Source: Agromyces lapidis (GTDB taxonomy: Bacteria > Actinomycetota > Actinomycetes > Actinomycetales > Microbacteriaceae). Taken from it: 64,000 nt of DNA. A program made the position numbers and the translations under genes. Positions 1 to 7,583 of this stretch are shown here, one piece after another; position 1 is the stretch's first letter, and every line of letters starts with the position of its first letter. Under the pieces are notes generated by a model. That model searched no databases, was not told the origin of the DNA, and worked only from the letters and a program-made list of their open reading frames with translations. Where the stretch lies: positions 124,001 through 188,000 of the forward strand of contig NZ_WBIQ01000010.1 of the NCBI RefSeq assembly GCF_009749405.1. Direction: 5' to 3'.

Positions 1-55
1 GCCCGGGTTCATCGGCCGCCGGCGTCGACGCCGGGGGTTTCGCGGTGAGGGTCAT
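1..55 (-). CDS. Start of an ABC sugar permease gene (partial)
   Basis: Only the first 18 codons lie in the window. On the minus strand an ATG at 55-53 follows a GAAGGAT ribosome-binding site and opens a frame reading MTLTAKPPASTPAADEPG, a hydrophilic Ala/Pro-rich N-terminus like those of actinobacterial MalF-type sugar permeases. It sits directly downstream of the solute-binding protein at 177-1535, where the first permease of such operons normally lies. The family call is therefore inferred from position; no membrane segment is visible yet. Confidence 0.5.
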   Translation of the reverse strand, partial: MTLTAKPPASTPAADEPG

Positions 56-80
56 CGGGGATCCTTCGGGTGAGTTTCGC

Positions 81-165
81 CGGTCGAGGAGCGCGGAGGG
101 TGTATCGAGACCTGGGCGTGGGAGGCCTCGATACGCGCCCTCCTTCGTCGGGCGCTCCTCGACCG
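81..165. repeat. Inverted pair of a dispersed palindromic repeat between binding protein and permease
   Basis: The left arm (81-112, beginning CGGTCGAGGAGCGC and ending TATCGAGACC) is the inverse of the right arm (124-165, CTCGATACGC...CGCTCCTCGACC). The same unit occurs at 3501-3555 and 11072-11106. Folded in mRNA it would form a long stem-loop in the operon between the binding-protein stop (177) and the permease start (55). Such a structure could protect the upstream message or reduce downstream expression, which would raise the binding protein relative to the permease; this role is inferred. Confidence 0.75.
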
Positions 166-176
166 TCGAAGATGGA

Positions 177-1535
177 TCACTGGTCGAGCAGCGCCTGCGC
201 GTCGACGTCGGCCTGCGCGAGGAGCGCATCGATATCGGCGTTCCGATCGGTCAGCACGGCCTGCACCACGGTGTCGAGCAGGGCGTAGATCTCCTGCGTC
301 TTGCTCTTCGGCTCACCCACGGGGGTCTGGTCCCAGACGCCGTCGATGAACGGCGTCATCTGGTCGCGCGGCACGTTGATGTACGGCTCGATCCAGGTGA
401 GCGACTCCTCGTAGGTCTCGCGATCGAGCACGGGCAGCACGGGCGTGCCGACGGCCTGGTCGCTCTCGGCGAGCGTCTTGGCGTCGAGCACCGCGGCATC
501 CTCGTCGAGGAGCTTCTGCATGTAGTACCAGTCGATCCAGGTGACCGCGGCGGCCTTCGTCGTGTCGTCGACCGTGGGGCTCACCACGGCGATGTCGCCG
601 CCGCCGAGCGTGCCGCCGTCGTTCTCGACGGGCACGACCGTGAGGCCGTAGTCGTCGGGGTTCAGCGAGAAGTCGCGCACCAGCGCGGTGTAGACGTCGG
701 AGCCCGACGAGTACATGCCGATGTTGCCCGCGGCGAACTCCTGGTTGATGGTGCCCCAGTCGAGCAGCATGTTCGAGCCGAGCGAGTCGTCCTCCCAGCG
801 CAGCGCCTGCAGGAACTCGAGGGCCGACCTGGTCGCGTCGTTCGCGATGGTCGACGTGTACGTGCCGTCGCCGTTGTCCTCCTGGATGCTGCCGCCGCGC
901 GCGACCGTCGCCGCGGTGAGCTGCCAGCCGCCCGTATTGTTCTGCGTCATCTCCATGAAGCCCGCCTTGCCGGTCTTCTCCGAGATGGTCTTCGCCGCCT
1001 GGCGCACCTCGTCCCACGTGGTGGGCGGGCTGTCGGGGTCGAGCCCGGCCGCCTCGAACAGCGTGCGGTTGTAGTGCAGGCCCATGGCGTAGGCCTGGCG
1101 CGGGAACCCGTAGATGCGGTCTCCGTCCGTGACGGCGTCGAGGATGATCGGGTTGAACTTGTCGGTGTAGCCGAGCTCGTCGATCTCGTCGGTGACATCC
1201 ATGAGCTGGCCGTTCTCGAGCAGCGTCTTCGCGTCGGTGAACGGCACGGTGAACACGTCGGGCAGGCTGCCGCCCGCGAGCTGCACGGCGAAGGTCGGCC
1301 CCTCCCACTCGTACTCGACGCCGATGATGTCGATGTCCTCGTGCTCGGCCTCGAACTGCTTCTCCTGCTCGGCGAAGGCCGTGTAGGCGGCTTCGTCGGC
1401 GCCGGGCGGGAACGTCGCGACGCGCAGCTCGGTCTTGCCGCTCTCGCTCGAGGCTCCCGCGCTGCAGGCGGCGAGCGAGCCCACCATCGCGATCGCGGCG
1501 AGGCCGGCGATCGCGACTGTTCTCGATGACTTCAT
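177..1535 (-). CDS. ABC transporter sugar-binding lipoprotein
   Basis: 452-residue extracellular solute-binding protein of the MalE type that would capture an oligosaccharide outside the membrane and hand it to a permease. The N-terminus has a basic start (MKSSR), a hydrophobic stretch and a lipobox LAAC, placing the lipidated cysteine at residue 24. The body shows typical family-1 binding-protein patterns such as GGSLPDVF, a YNRTLFEAAGL segment and a PTTWDE segment. The ATG at 1535 is preceded by AAAGGA, fixing the start; much longer readings upstream run into the GH13 gene. It follows the GH13 alpha-glucosidase gene by 83 bp and precedes a permease start, so alpha-glucosides such as maltose or isomaltose oligomers are the likely ligands (inference from context). 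Confidence 0.9.
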   Translation of the reverse strand: MKSSRTVAIAGLAAIAMVGSLAACSAGASSESGKTELRVATFPPGADEAAYTAFAEQEKQFEAEHEDIDIIGVEYEWEGPTFAVQLAGGSLPDVFTVPFTDAKTLLENGQLMDVTDEIDELGYTDKFNPIILDAVTDGDRIYGFPRQAYAMGLHYNRTLFEAAGLDPDSPPTTWDEVRQAAKTISEKTGKAGFMEMTQNNTGGWQLTAATVARGGSIQEDNGDGTYTSTIANDATRSALEFLQALRWEDDSLGSNMLLDWGTINQEFAAGNIGMYSSGSDVYTALVRDFSLNPDDYGLTVVPVENDGGTLGGGDIAVVSPTVDDTTKAAAVTWIDWYYMQKLLDEDAAVLDAKTLAESDQAVGTPVLPVLDRETYEESLTWIEPYINVPRDQMTPFIDGVWDQTPVGEPKSKTQEIYALLDTVVQAVLTDRNADIDALLAQADVDAQALLDQ

Positions 1536-1618
1536 TGTCCAGTCCTTTCGGTGCTGTGTGGAGCGGTGTTGTGGTGATGCCGCGGGTGATGCAGGTGGTG
1601 CGGGTGCGGCCTCGACGG

Positions 1619-3310
1619 TCAGGCGGTCCGGTGGAGCCAGGCCGTGGAGTCGTGGGCCAGCAGCCCGCCGACGAGGGGCGCGCTGCTGAGGAGGATGCGG
1701 TCGTGCTCGGGCAGGGCGATGGGCTCCTCGCCGAGGTTGGTGACGCAGACGACGTCGTCGCCACGGCTGAACGCGAGCACACCCGGTTCGCTCGGCATCC
1801 AGGTCATGGGGCCGTCGCCGAGCGAGCGCTCGCGCTTGCGGATGCGCAGGGCCTGCCGGTACAGCCAGAGCATCGAGCCCGGGTCGGCCTCCTGCGCCTG
1901 CACGGTGAGCGCCGCCCACTCGGCGGGCTGGGGCAGCCACGGGGCGGCCGGGGCGGCGGATGCCACGGGGCGGACGCCGTCGGGACTGAAACCGAACGGC
2001 GTCGCGGTGCCTCGCCACGGCAGCGGGACACGGCAACCGTCGCGGCCCGGGTCGACGCCGCCCGAGCGGAAGTGCATCGGATCCTCGAGCACTTCGCGCG
2101 GCAGCTCGACCTCGGGCAGGCCGAGCTCGTCGCCCTGGTACACGTAGAGGGAGCCGGGCAGTGCCGCGGCGAGCAGGGCCGCGGCGCGGGCCCTGCGCGT
2201 GCCGAGCTCGAGGTCGGTCGGCGTGCCGAACCGCTTCTTCGCGAAGGCGAAGCCCGAGTCGTCGCGGCCGTACCGGGTGACCGGGCGGGTCACGTCGTGG
2301 TTCGAGAGCACCCAGGTGCTCGGCGCCCCGACGGGCGCGTGCGCCGCGAGCATGAGGTCGATCGAGGCGCGCAGCTCGTCGGCGCGCCACGGCCGCGTCA
2401 TGAAGTCGAAGTTGAAGGCGGTGTGCATCTCGTCGGGCCGCAGGTAGGCCGCGAAGCGGGAGGCATCCGGCACCCAGACCTCACCGACGAGCACCCGGGT
2501 GCCCTCATACGAGTCGGCGACGCGCCGCCATGCGCGGTAGACCTCGTGCACCTCGTCGCGGTCCTCGGTTGGGTGCTCCCCCGGCCCCGGCTCGGCCGGC
2601 ACCTCGGGCAGCGCCGGGTCCTTGATGAGCAGGCCCGCCGAGTCGATGCGCACGCCGGCGACGCCGCGGTCGAACCAGAACCGCAGGATGTCCTCGTGCT
2701 CGGCGCGCACCTCGGGGTGGTTCCAGTTGAGGTCGGGCTGCTCGGGTGCGAAGAGGTGCAGGTACCACTCGCCAGGGGTGCCGTCGGGGTTCGTCGTCCG
2801 GGTCCAGGTGTCGCCCTGGAAGTTCGAGACCCAGTTCGTCGGCATCTCGTCGCCGTTCGGGCCCTTTCCCGGGTGGAACCAGAACCGCTCGCGCTCGGGG
2901 CTGCCCGGGCCGGCGGCGAGCGCCTCGCGGAACCACCGGTGCTCGGAGCTGACGTGGTTCGGCACGACGTCGATGATGGTGCGGATGCCTCGGGCCGCCG
3001 CCTCGGCGATGAGCTCCTCGGCGTCGGCGAGGGTGCCGAAGGCCGGGTGGATGCCGCGGTAGTCGGCGACGTCGTAGCCGCCGTCGGCGAGGGGCGACGG
3101 GTACCACGGGTTGAACCAGAGCGCGTCGACACCGAGCTCCTGCAGATAGCCCAGGCGGCTGCGGACCCCGCGGAGGTCGCCCGTGCCGTCGCCGTCGGAG
3201 TCGGCGAAGCTGCGCACGTACACCTGATAGATCACGGCGCTGCGCCACCACAGCGGGTCGCGGGTGAACGCGGTCGGCGCGGCGGGGGTGTCGGTGAGCG
3301 GCATGGTCAC
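1619..3310 (-). CDS. GH13 alpha-glucosidase (oligo-1,6-/alpha-1,4-glucosidase type)
   Basis: 563-residue cytoplasmic glycoside hydrolase of family 13 that would release glucose from the imported alpha-glucoside. All catalytic regions are present: DVVPNH at 114-119, GVRIDSA with nucleophile Asp223, VGEVW with acid/base Glu277 and SNHD with the transition-state Asp near 339. The QPDLNW motif at 191-196 marks the oligo-1,6-glucosidase/alpha-glucosidase subfamily. I prefer the GTG at 3310 because AGGAGAAG lies at good spacing before it; the ATG two codons later (3304) is possible. No signal peptide. It is the first structural gene after the LacI regulator, with the binding protein 83 bp downstream. 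Preference for alpha-1,6 or alpha-1,4 linkages cannot be read from sequence alone. Confidence 0.92.
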   Translation of the reverse strand: MTMPLTDTPAAPTAFTRDPLWWRSAVIYQVYVRSFADSDGDGTGDLRGVRSRLGYLQELGVDALWFNPWYPSPLADGGYDVADYRGIHPAFGTLADAEELIAEAAARGIRTIIDVVPNHVSSEHRWFREALAAGPGSPERERFWFHPGKGPNGDEMPTNWVSNFQGDTWTRTTNPDGTPGEWYLHLFAPEQPDLNWNHPEVRAEHEDILRFWFDRGVAGVRIDSAGLLIKDPALPEVPAEPGPGEHPTEDRDEVHEVYRAWRRVADSYEGTRVLVGEVWVPDASRFAAYLRPDEMHTAFNFDFMTRPWRADELRASIDLMLAAHAPVGAPSTWVLSNHDVTRPVTRYGRDDSGFAFAKKRFGTPTDLELGTRRARAAALLAAALPGSLYVYQGDELGLPEVELPREVLEDPMHFRSGGVDPGRDGCRVPLPWRGTATPFGFSPDGVRPVASAAPAAPWLPQPAEWAALTVQAQEADPGSMLWLYRQALRIRKRERSLGDGPMTWMPSEPGVLAFSRGDDVVCVTNLGEEPIALPEHDRILLSSAPLVGGLLAHDSTAWLHRTA

Positions 3311-3431
3311 GCGGTCGCTTCTCCTCGAGTCGGGCGGGCTTCGCGCCGGACTGTTCGAGACACCGGCGTCGATGCGGCTCAACGTAATGAGAGCAACAGA
3401 ATGATGCAACTATTCAACAATCGAACATCAG

Positions 3432-3470
3432 TTTGCGATGGTTTGCGGCGATTTGCGGCATTCGCTTGCG
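3432..3470. promoter_or_regulatory. Four phased TTTGCG-like iterons upstream of the GH13 operon
   Basis: TTTGCG occurs at 3432-3437, 3442-3447 and 3452-3457, exactly 10 bp apart, followed by a related CTTGCG at 3465-3470. Read on the minus strand they are CGCAA-type repeats about 130 bp upstream of the GH13 start. The adjoining 3380-3430 stretch is unusually AT-rich for this genome, also contains spaced GTTGC repeats on the minus strand, and is the likely promoter zone. The 10-bp phasing places the repeats on one helix face, as expected for a regulator site. The adjacent LacI protein is the obvious candidate ligand, though LacI-type sites are usually dyads, so this remains an inference. Confidence 0.45.
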
Positions 3471-3500
3471 TCGCGCCGGCCGGGTCGGCGCGCCGGCGCC

Positions 3501-3555
3501 GTATCGAGACCATCGCAACCAGGTCTCGACACGCTCCTTCGTCGCTACTCGACCG
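3501..3555. repeat. Dispersed palindromic repeat overlapping the LacI gene 3' end
   Basis: A short left arm GTATCGAGACC (3501-3511) and a right arm beginning GGTCTCGACACGCTCC at 3522 form a dyad of the same family as 81-165 and 11072-11106. The right arm runs through the stop codon of the LacI gene, so the final residues of that regulator (SSVE) and its TAG stop are written by the repeat. It can also fold as a hairpin at the end of the LacI message. Confidence 0.7.
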
Positions 3556-4564
3556 ACGAAACGGGGGCCGGAGCCGTCGAGCCGCGCACCACGAGTTCGG
3601 GCGCGAAGAACACCTCGTCGCCGATCGCCCGCTCGCTCGACATCTGGCGCATGAGCAGCTCGATGATCATCTTGCCCATCGACTCGATGGGCTGCCGAAC
3701 GGTCGTGAGCGGCGGCTCGGTGCAGTTCATGAGGGCCGAGTCGTCGAAGCCGATGACCGAGACGTCCTCGGGCACGCGGAGGCCGGCCCGCCGTGCCGCG
3801 CGCACCGCGCCGAGCGCCATCGGGTCGCTCGCGCAGACGATGCCGGTGACGCCGGCGGCCAGGAGCTTCGTCGCGGCCGTCTGCCCCGATTCGAGGGAGT
3901 AGAACGAGTGGACGACCCGCTCGTCGGGAAGCTCGAGCCCGAGCCGCGCCGCCATGGCGATCGCCGCCGCGTGCTTGCGCCGCGACGGCATGTGATCGCC
4001 CGGCCCCAGCAGGATCCCGATGCGCTCGTGCCCGAGCTGCACGAGGTGTCCGAGCGCCTGCTCCATCGACATCGCGTCGTCGCACGAGACGGTCGCGAAG
4101 CCGAGGCCGTCGATGGGTGCGTTGACGAGCACGGTCGGGAGCTTGAGCTCGCGAAGCCGCTCGTAGTGATCGTGGTTGACGTCGGCCTGCGCGTACGCCC
4201 CGCCGGCGAAGATCACGCCCGAGACCTGCTGGTGCAGCAGGAGTTCGACGTAATCCGACTCGGAGATGCCGCCCGCGGTCTGGATGCAGAGCACCGGCGT
4301 GAAGCCGTTCTGGGCGAGGCCGCCGCCGATGACCTCGGCGAGCGCGGGGAAGATCGGGTTCTGCAGCTCGGGCATCACCAGCCCCACGAGCCGGGCGCGC
4401 TCACCGCGGAGCTTCGTCGGGCGCTCGTAGCCGAGCACGTCGAGGGCCGTCAGCACGGCGTCGCGGGTCGAGGCCGAGACGCCGGGCTTGCCGTTGAGCA
4501 CCCGACTGACGGTGGCCTCGCTCACCCCGACCTTGCGCGCGACATCCGCCAGCCTTCTCGACAT
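3545..4564 (-). CDS. LacI-family transcriptional regulator of the alpha-glucoside operon
   Basis: 339-residue regulator with an N-terminal LacI helix-turn-helix (LADVARKVGVSEATVSRVLNGKPGVS, residues about 4-29) and a periplasmic-binding-protein-like effector domain (QNPIFPALAEVIGGGL, GFDDSALMNCTEPPLTTVRQP). The ATG at 4564 starts exactly at the HTH. No Shine-Dalgarno sequence is present, but TAGCAT lies 7 nt upstream, suggesting a leaderless transcript. It lies just upstream of the GH13 and binding-protein genes on the same strand and probably represses them in the absence of sugar. The extreme C-terminus and stop codon are contributed by a copy of the dispersed repeat. Confidence 0.92.
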   Translation of the reverse strand: MSRRLADVARKVGVSEATVSRVLNGKPGVSASTRDAVLTALDVLGYERPTKLRGERARLVGLVMPELQNPIFPALAEVIGGGLAQNGFTPVLCIQTAGGISESDYVELLLHQQVSGVIFAGGAYAQADVNHDHYERLRELKLPTVLVNAPIDGLGFATVSCDDAMSMEQALGHLVQLGHERIGILLGPGDHMPSRRKHAAAIAMAARLGLELPDERVVHSFYSLESGQTAATKLLAAGVTGIVCASDPMALGAVRAARRAGLRVPEDVSVIGFDDSALMNCTEPPLTTVRQPIESMGKMIIELLMRQMSSERAIGDEVFFAPELVVRGSTAPAPVSSVE

Positions 4565-4689
4565 GGCCGCAATGCTACGCGAGGCCGTGCAAGAACTCGA
4601 CAAGATCCCGAGGCTCGTGGAAGCCGTCAAGCCCTTGCCGCCCGCCGCCAAGCGGAGCCAGCATCGGAGTGGCGACGAAGGGAGCCGCG

Positions 4690-5403
4690 ATGACCCATGA
4701 CGCCGCGACCGGCCCGAAGCGAGGAACGACGCCCGGCGGTGCCGCCCGCTGGATCCACGAGCACGCACTGTTCCTCGTCTGCATGGCGGTCTTCGTCCTG
4801 TGCCTCGCCGGCATGGCCGCGAGCGGCTTCCAGGTCGCGAACGAGGAGCGGCTCGACCACGGTGCCGCGCCTCTCCCGCTCGTCGAGTACCTGACGTCGG
4901 GCCAGTTCATCGAGGCGACGTTCGAGAACTGGGAGTCCGAGTTCCTGCAGATGGGCGCCTACGTTGTGCTCACCGTCTTCCTCTTCCAGAAGGGATCGAG
5001 CGAATCGAAGCCGATCGACGAGCGCACCCCGCAGGACGACGACCCTCGAACGGTCGAACACGGACCCGAGACCCCGTGGCCCGTCCGCCGCGGGGGCTTC
5101 GTGCTCGTGCTCTACGAGAACTCCCTGGCGATCTTCTTCTTCGTGCTGTTCGGCCTCTCGTTCTGGTTGCACGCCGTCGGCGGAGCGGAGGCGTACTCGG
5201 AGGAGCAGTCGCTCCACGGACTGCCGGGCGTCTCGGTGTGGGAGTACCTCGGCACGGCGCAGTTCTGGTTCGAGTCGATGCAGAACTGGCAGAGCGAGTT
5301 CCTCGCCGTCGCTGCGATCGTCGGGGCCTCCGTGTACCTGCGCCAACGAGGTTCGCCCGAATCGAAGCCCGTCGCGACCCCGCACCACGAGACGGGTGCC
5401 TGA
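4690..5403 (+). CDS. DUF6766-type membrane protein with internal duplication
   Basis: 237-residue integral membrane protein of unknown function; I recognise the DUF6766 look (memory-based). Four hydrophobic segments fall at about residues 25-45, 84-104, 140-163 and 203-220. The second half repeats the first: WESEFLQMGAY...FLFQKGSSESK is matched by WQSEFLAVAAI...YLRQRGSPESK, so the protein is an ancient tandem duplication of a two-helix unit, with the Trp-rich (W-[EQ]-SEF) strip before the second helix of each unit. The start is the ATG at 4690 behind GAAGGGAG; an in-frame ATG-like extension upstream lacks a site. It heads a group of small stress-type genes. No enzymatic motif is visible. Confidence 0.8.
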   Translation: MTHDAATGPKRGTTPGGAARWIHEHALFLVCMAVFVLCLAGMAASGFQVANEERLDHGAAPLPLVEYLTSGQFIEATFENWESEFLQMGAYVVLTVFLFQKGSSESKPIDERTPQDDDPRTVEHGPETPWPVRRGGFVLVLYENSLAIFFFVLFGLSFWLHAVGGAEAYSEEQSLHGLPGVSVWEYLGTAQFWFESMQNWQSEFLAVAAIVGASVYLRQRGSPESKPVATPHHETGA

Positions 5404-5430
5404 CGCAGCCCTTCGGACTACAGTGCAGGC

Positions 5431-5754
5431 ATGGGCAAGCTGATCTACAACTCCTCGGCACGCGAACTCGACATCGACGACCGCACCCTCGCCCACCTCA
5501 GGGTCACCATCATCAACAAGCTCCGACGTTCCGAGAGCTTCGCGATGACCTGGGAGCACGGCGTCGAGAACGGCAGCGGGCGCACCACCCTGTGGCTCAA
5601 CGAGTCGGTTCCGCTGCAGTTCGTCTTCAGCGGCAACCGGCCGCCGGTGCTCAACCGGCTGTGGATCGAGCAGCTGATGCTGACGGCGAACAGCACGAGC
5701 GGGCTCCACTACGTGCCCGAGCCGGCCGAGGTCGAGGAGCTCGAGGCCGACTGA
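5431..5754 (+). CDS. DUF7882-type small protein, copy 1
   Basis: 107-residue soluble protein of the short family typical of Microbacteriaceae (DUF7882 from memory). Family hallmarks are the opening MGKLIYNSS, a DDRTLAHLRVTIINKLRRSESF segment, the strand GRTTLWLNESVPLQF and the closing WIEQLMLTANSTSGLHYVPEP. A paralogue lies at 6715-7128 on the other strand. Function is unknown; some short proteins of this kind have been labelled ATP-dependent DNA ligase in databases (memory), but no ligase KxDG motif exists here, so that label should not be trusted. TACAGT stands 6 nt before the ATG, which indicates leaderless expression. Confidence 0.82.
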   Translation: MGKLIYNSSARELDIDDRTLAHLRVTIINKLRRSESFAMTWEHGVENGSGRTTLWLNESVPLQFVFSGNRPPVLNRLWIEQLMLTANSTSGLHYVPEPAEVEELEAD

Positions 5755-5776
5755 CGCCGTCAGTCGATCGGTTCGC

Positions 5777-5995
5777 TCAGTCGACCGGTTCGATCTGCGT
5801 GAGCACGAACCGGCGTTCGGCGGGCGACAGGAGGTCGGGCGCCGGGCCGACCGTGAGGCGTTCGATCTCGGCCGCGACCTCGGCGTGGATCGGCGCCTCG
5901 AGGTCCTCGAGTATCCGGTGCTTCGAGTTGATGGACAGCTTGGGCCACCAATCCTCGATCGCGGATCGTGATCCCTGCGAATCGTCGGCGCCCAT
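5777..5995 (-). CDS. Small hypothetical protein (72 aa)
   Basis: 72-residue acidic soluble protein starting at the ATG at 5995 behind a strong GGGAGGTGG ribosome-binding site. It contains AIEDWWPKLSINSKHRILEDLEAPIHAEVAAEIERLTV-like helical sequence split around a WW pair, and no transmembrane segment. It is convergent with the first DUF7882 gene (22 bp gap) and divergent from the SRPBCC gene (150 bp). I do not recognise the family. Strong RBS, third-position GC and conserved-looking helices make it a real gene; function unknown. Confidence 0.65.
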   Translation of the reverse strand: MGADDSQGSRSAIEDWWPKLSINSKHRILEDLEAPIHAEVAAEIERLTVGPAPDLLSPAERRFVLTQIEPVD

Positions 5996-6145
5996 CGAAA
6001 CCACCTCCCGGGTTCCTGGGGCCGAAATGCCCCTACTCCCGTTTACCAGCAGTGGCGTCGGCTGACAAGCCCTCGCGATCTCGATGCGAGGCTGCCTACG
6101 GTGGCCGACGGGCGCCGACCGTGCGCCCGGGACGGGAGGATCATC

Positions 6146-6679
6146 ATGAGCACGACCGTGACCGCATCGACCGTGGTCGACGTGCCCATCCGCGTGGCTT
6201 ACGACCAGTGGACCCAGTTCGAGTCGTTCCCCGAGTTCCTGTCGGGCGTCGAGCAGGTGACGCAGCTCGACGACGACCTCACCCATTGGGTGGTGTCGAT
6301 CGGCGGTGTCCGCCGCGAGTTCGATGCCGACATCAGCGACCAGGTTCCCGATGACCACGTCGCCTGGCGAAGCGCGGGCGAGGTGCTGCACCGCGGTCGG
6401 GTGCGGTTCGCCTCCGAGTCGCCGGAGCGGACCCACGTCGACCTCGAGATCGAGTGGCAGCCGGAGGGAATCGTCGAGAGGGCGGGCGCCGTGCTGCAGA
6501 TCGACGATCTGCAGGTGAAGCGAGACCTGCATCGGTTCAAGGAGTTCATCGAGGATCGCGGCACGGAGACCGGCGCGTGGCGCGGCGAGATCCACGGAGG
6601 CGGTGCGTTGCCCGTGCCTCCGCGCGATGCTGATCGGACCGACGGAACCGTCGGCTCGGATCCCGACCTGAACGTGTGA
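6146..6679 (+). CDS. SRPBCC (START-like, cyclase/dehydrase) family protein
   Basis: 177-residue member of the SRPBCC fold, which forms a deep hydrophobic ligand cavity. The first 145 residues follow the COG5637-like pattern: VDVPIRVAYDQWTQFESFPEFLSGV, then VRREFDADISDQVPDDHVAW, then a closing DLHRFKEFIEDR helix. The last 30 residues (Gly/Asp-rich, ending DPDLNV) look disordered. The ATG at 6146 is selected by GGGAGGA. It is placed between two DUF7882 paralogues and ends in a hairpin shared with the convergent one. Such proteins are common in stress-induced actinobacterial loci, but the ligand and activity are unknown. Confidence 0.85.
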   Translation: MSTTVTASTVVDVPIRVAYDQWTQFESFPEFLSGVEQVTQLDDDLTHWVVSIGGVRREFDADISDQVPDDHVAWRSAGEVLHRGRVRFASESPERTHVDLEIEWQPEGIVERAGAVLQIDDLQVKRDLHRFKEFIEDRGTETGAWRGEIHGGGALPVPPRDADRTDGTVGSDPDLNV

Positions 6680-6684
6680 GTCGG

Positions 6685-6714
6685 CCTTCGAGCGACCGCC
6701 CCGCCGCTCGAAGG
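6685..6714. terminator. Bidirectional terminator hairpin
   Basis: Perfect 10-bp inverted repeat CCTTCGAGCG (6685-6694) / CGCTCGAAGG (6705-6714) with a 10-nt loop. It fills the gap between the convergent SRPBCC gene (ends 6679) and the second DUF7882 gene (stop begins 6715), so it can serve both. No U-tract. Confidence 0.75.
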
Positions 6715-7128
6715 TCAGCCGGGTCGCACCCCGTCGCCTGCCGGCGCCGGGGACTGGCCATGCTCGACCTCTTGAACGTCGACGCCGACCTGCACGGGCT
6801 GCTCGTCGATCGTCGGAATCGGATCGGTGTCGAGGTGCTCGGGTACGAGCTGGATCCCGCCGGTGCTGTTCGCGGAGCGCATCAGGTCTTCGATCCACTG
6901 CCGGCTGAGCTCGGGGGTCTCGGGTTCGTCGAACACGAAACGCAGCGGAATTGAGGCGTGCAGCCAGAGGGTGCTGCGACCGCGGGGCTGGTCGTCGGTG
7001 TGGCGCCACGACAGCGTGAAGCTCTCGCCCCGTCGCAGCTTCGTGATGATCGCGACCTTGAGGTGCGCGAGGGCACGGTCTTCGATGCCGATCGGTGTGC
7101 CCGAGTCGCCGTAGTAGAGGGTGCCCAC
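6715..7128 (-). CDS. DUF7882-type small protein, copy 2 with C-terminal extension
   Basis: 137 residues. Residues 1-100 align with the protein at 5431-5754 (MGTLYYGDSG, EDRALAHLKVAIITKLRRGESF, GRSTLWLHASIPLRF, WIEDLMRSANSTGGIQLVPE), making them paralogues. The remaining ~37 residues are a low-complexity acidic tail rich in Asp, Glu, Gln and Pro, absent from copy 1. The GTG at 7128 is preceded by TAGGCT with a 6-nt gap and no Shine-Dalgarno, so translation is probably leaderless. Role unknown; the two copies bracket an SRPBCC protein and a 72-residue protein. Confidence 0.8.
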   Translation of the reverse strand: MGTLYYGDSGTPIGIEDRALAHLKVAIITKLRRGESFTLSWRHTDDQPRGRSTLWLHASIPLRFVFDEPETPELSRQWIEDLMRSANSTGGIQLVPEHLDTDPIPTIDEQPVQVGVDVQEVEHGQSPAPAGDGVRPG

Positions 7129-7241
7129 GTCGCCAGCCTAGGCGACGGCGCCGCGCGTGTCACCGATCCTCGGGACGGGCGGCGTCGACGAGGCGCGAAG
7201 CGGCGACAGCCGGCACCCCACCGCACCACGCCGACGACGAA

Positions 7242-7272
7242 CGAGCGGGAGGCCCGTCGGGCCTCCCGCTCG
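7242..7272 (-). terminator. Strong intrinsic hairpin after the small membrane protein gene
   Basis: Perfect 14-bp stem CGAGCGGGAGGCCC (7242-7255) / GGGCCTCCCGCTCG (7259-7272) with a 3-nt loop. It lies 20 bp beyond the stop of the minus-strand gene 7292-7456. Confidence 0.8.
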
Positions 7273-7291
7273 CAGATCGTCCGGCTCGGCG

Positions 7292-7456
7292 TCAGACCGT
7301 GCGGTTGCCGCCGATGTACCGGACCAGGAAGACGATGACGGCGATGATGGCCAGCGCAAGCCCGACCCAGAGCAGGAAGTTGAGCGTCGGCACGATGCCG
7401 CCCGTGATCAGCAGCACGACGGCGGCGATGGCGATGATGGCGACGAGGATGTTCAT
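7292..7456 (-). CDS. Tiny two-helix membrane protein (54 aa)
   Basis: 54-residue hydrophobic protein, MNILVAIIAIAAVVLLITGG then PTLNFLLWVGLALAIIAVIVF, ending VRYIGGNRTV. Two transmembrane helices separated by a short Gly/Pro turn account for nearly all of it. The ATG at 7456 has GAAGGAG at good spacing, and a strong hairpin follows the stop, so it is a complete monocistronic gene. Small membrane proteins of this type (DUF6131-like, memory) are frequent in actinobacterial stress loci. Function unknown. Confidence 0.7.
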   Translation of the reverse strand: MNILVAIIAIAAVVLLITGGIVPTLNFLLWVGLALAIIAVIVFLVRYIGGNRTV

Positions 7457-7583
7457 GGTCACTCCTTCTCTTGGTCCGCACGCGTCGGAGACGGGGCGGG
7501 ACGTCGGTCCATGCCCGATGGGCCCGGACCTTCGGCACGGTGGTGCTCTCACTCGACGTTAGGCCGCGGCTGCGACGGCCCGA

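Noticed and set aside
1526-4693. A 1,055-codon plus-strand open frame across the GH13 and LacI genes
   Set aside because: Low-complexity antisense shadow; the opposite strand encodes full GH13 and LacI motifs.
5431-7128. DNA ligase activity of the DUF7882 proteins
   Set aside because: No KxDG or other nucleotidyltransferase motif and only about 100 residues; the label seems to be propagated from databases.
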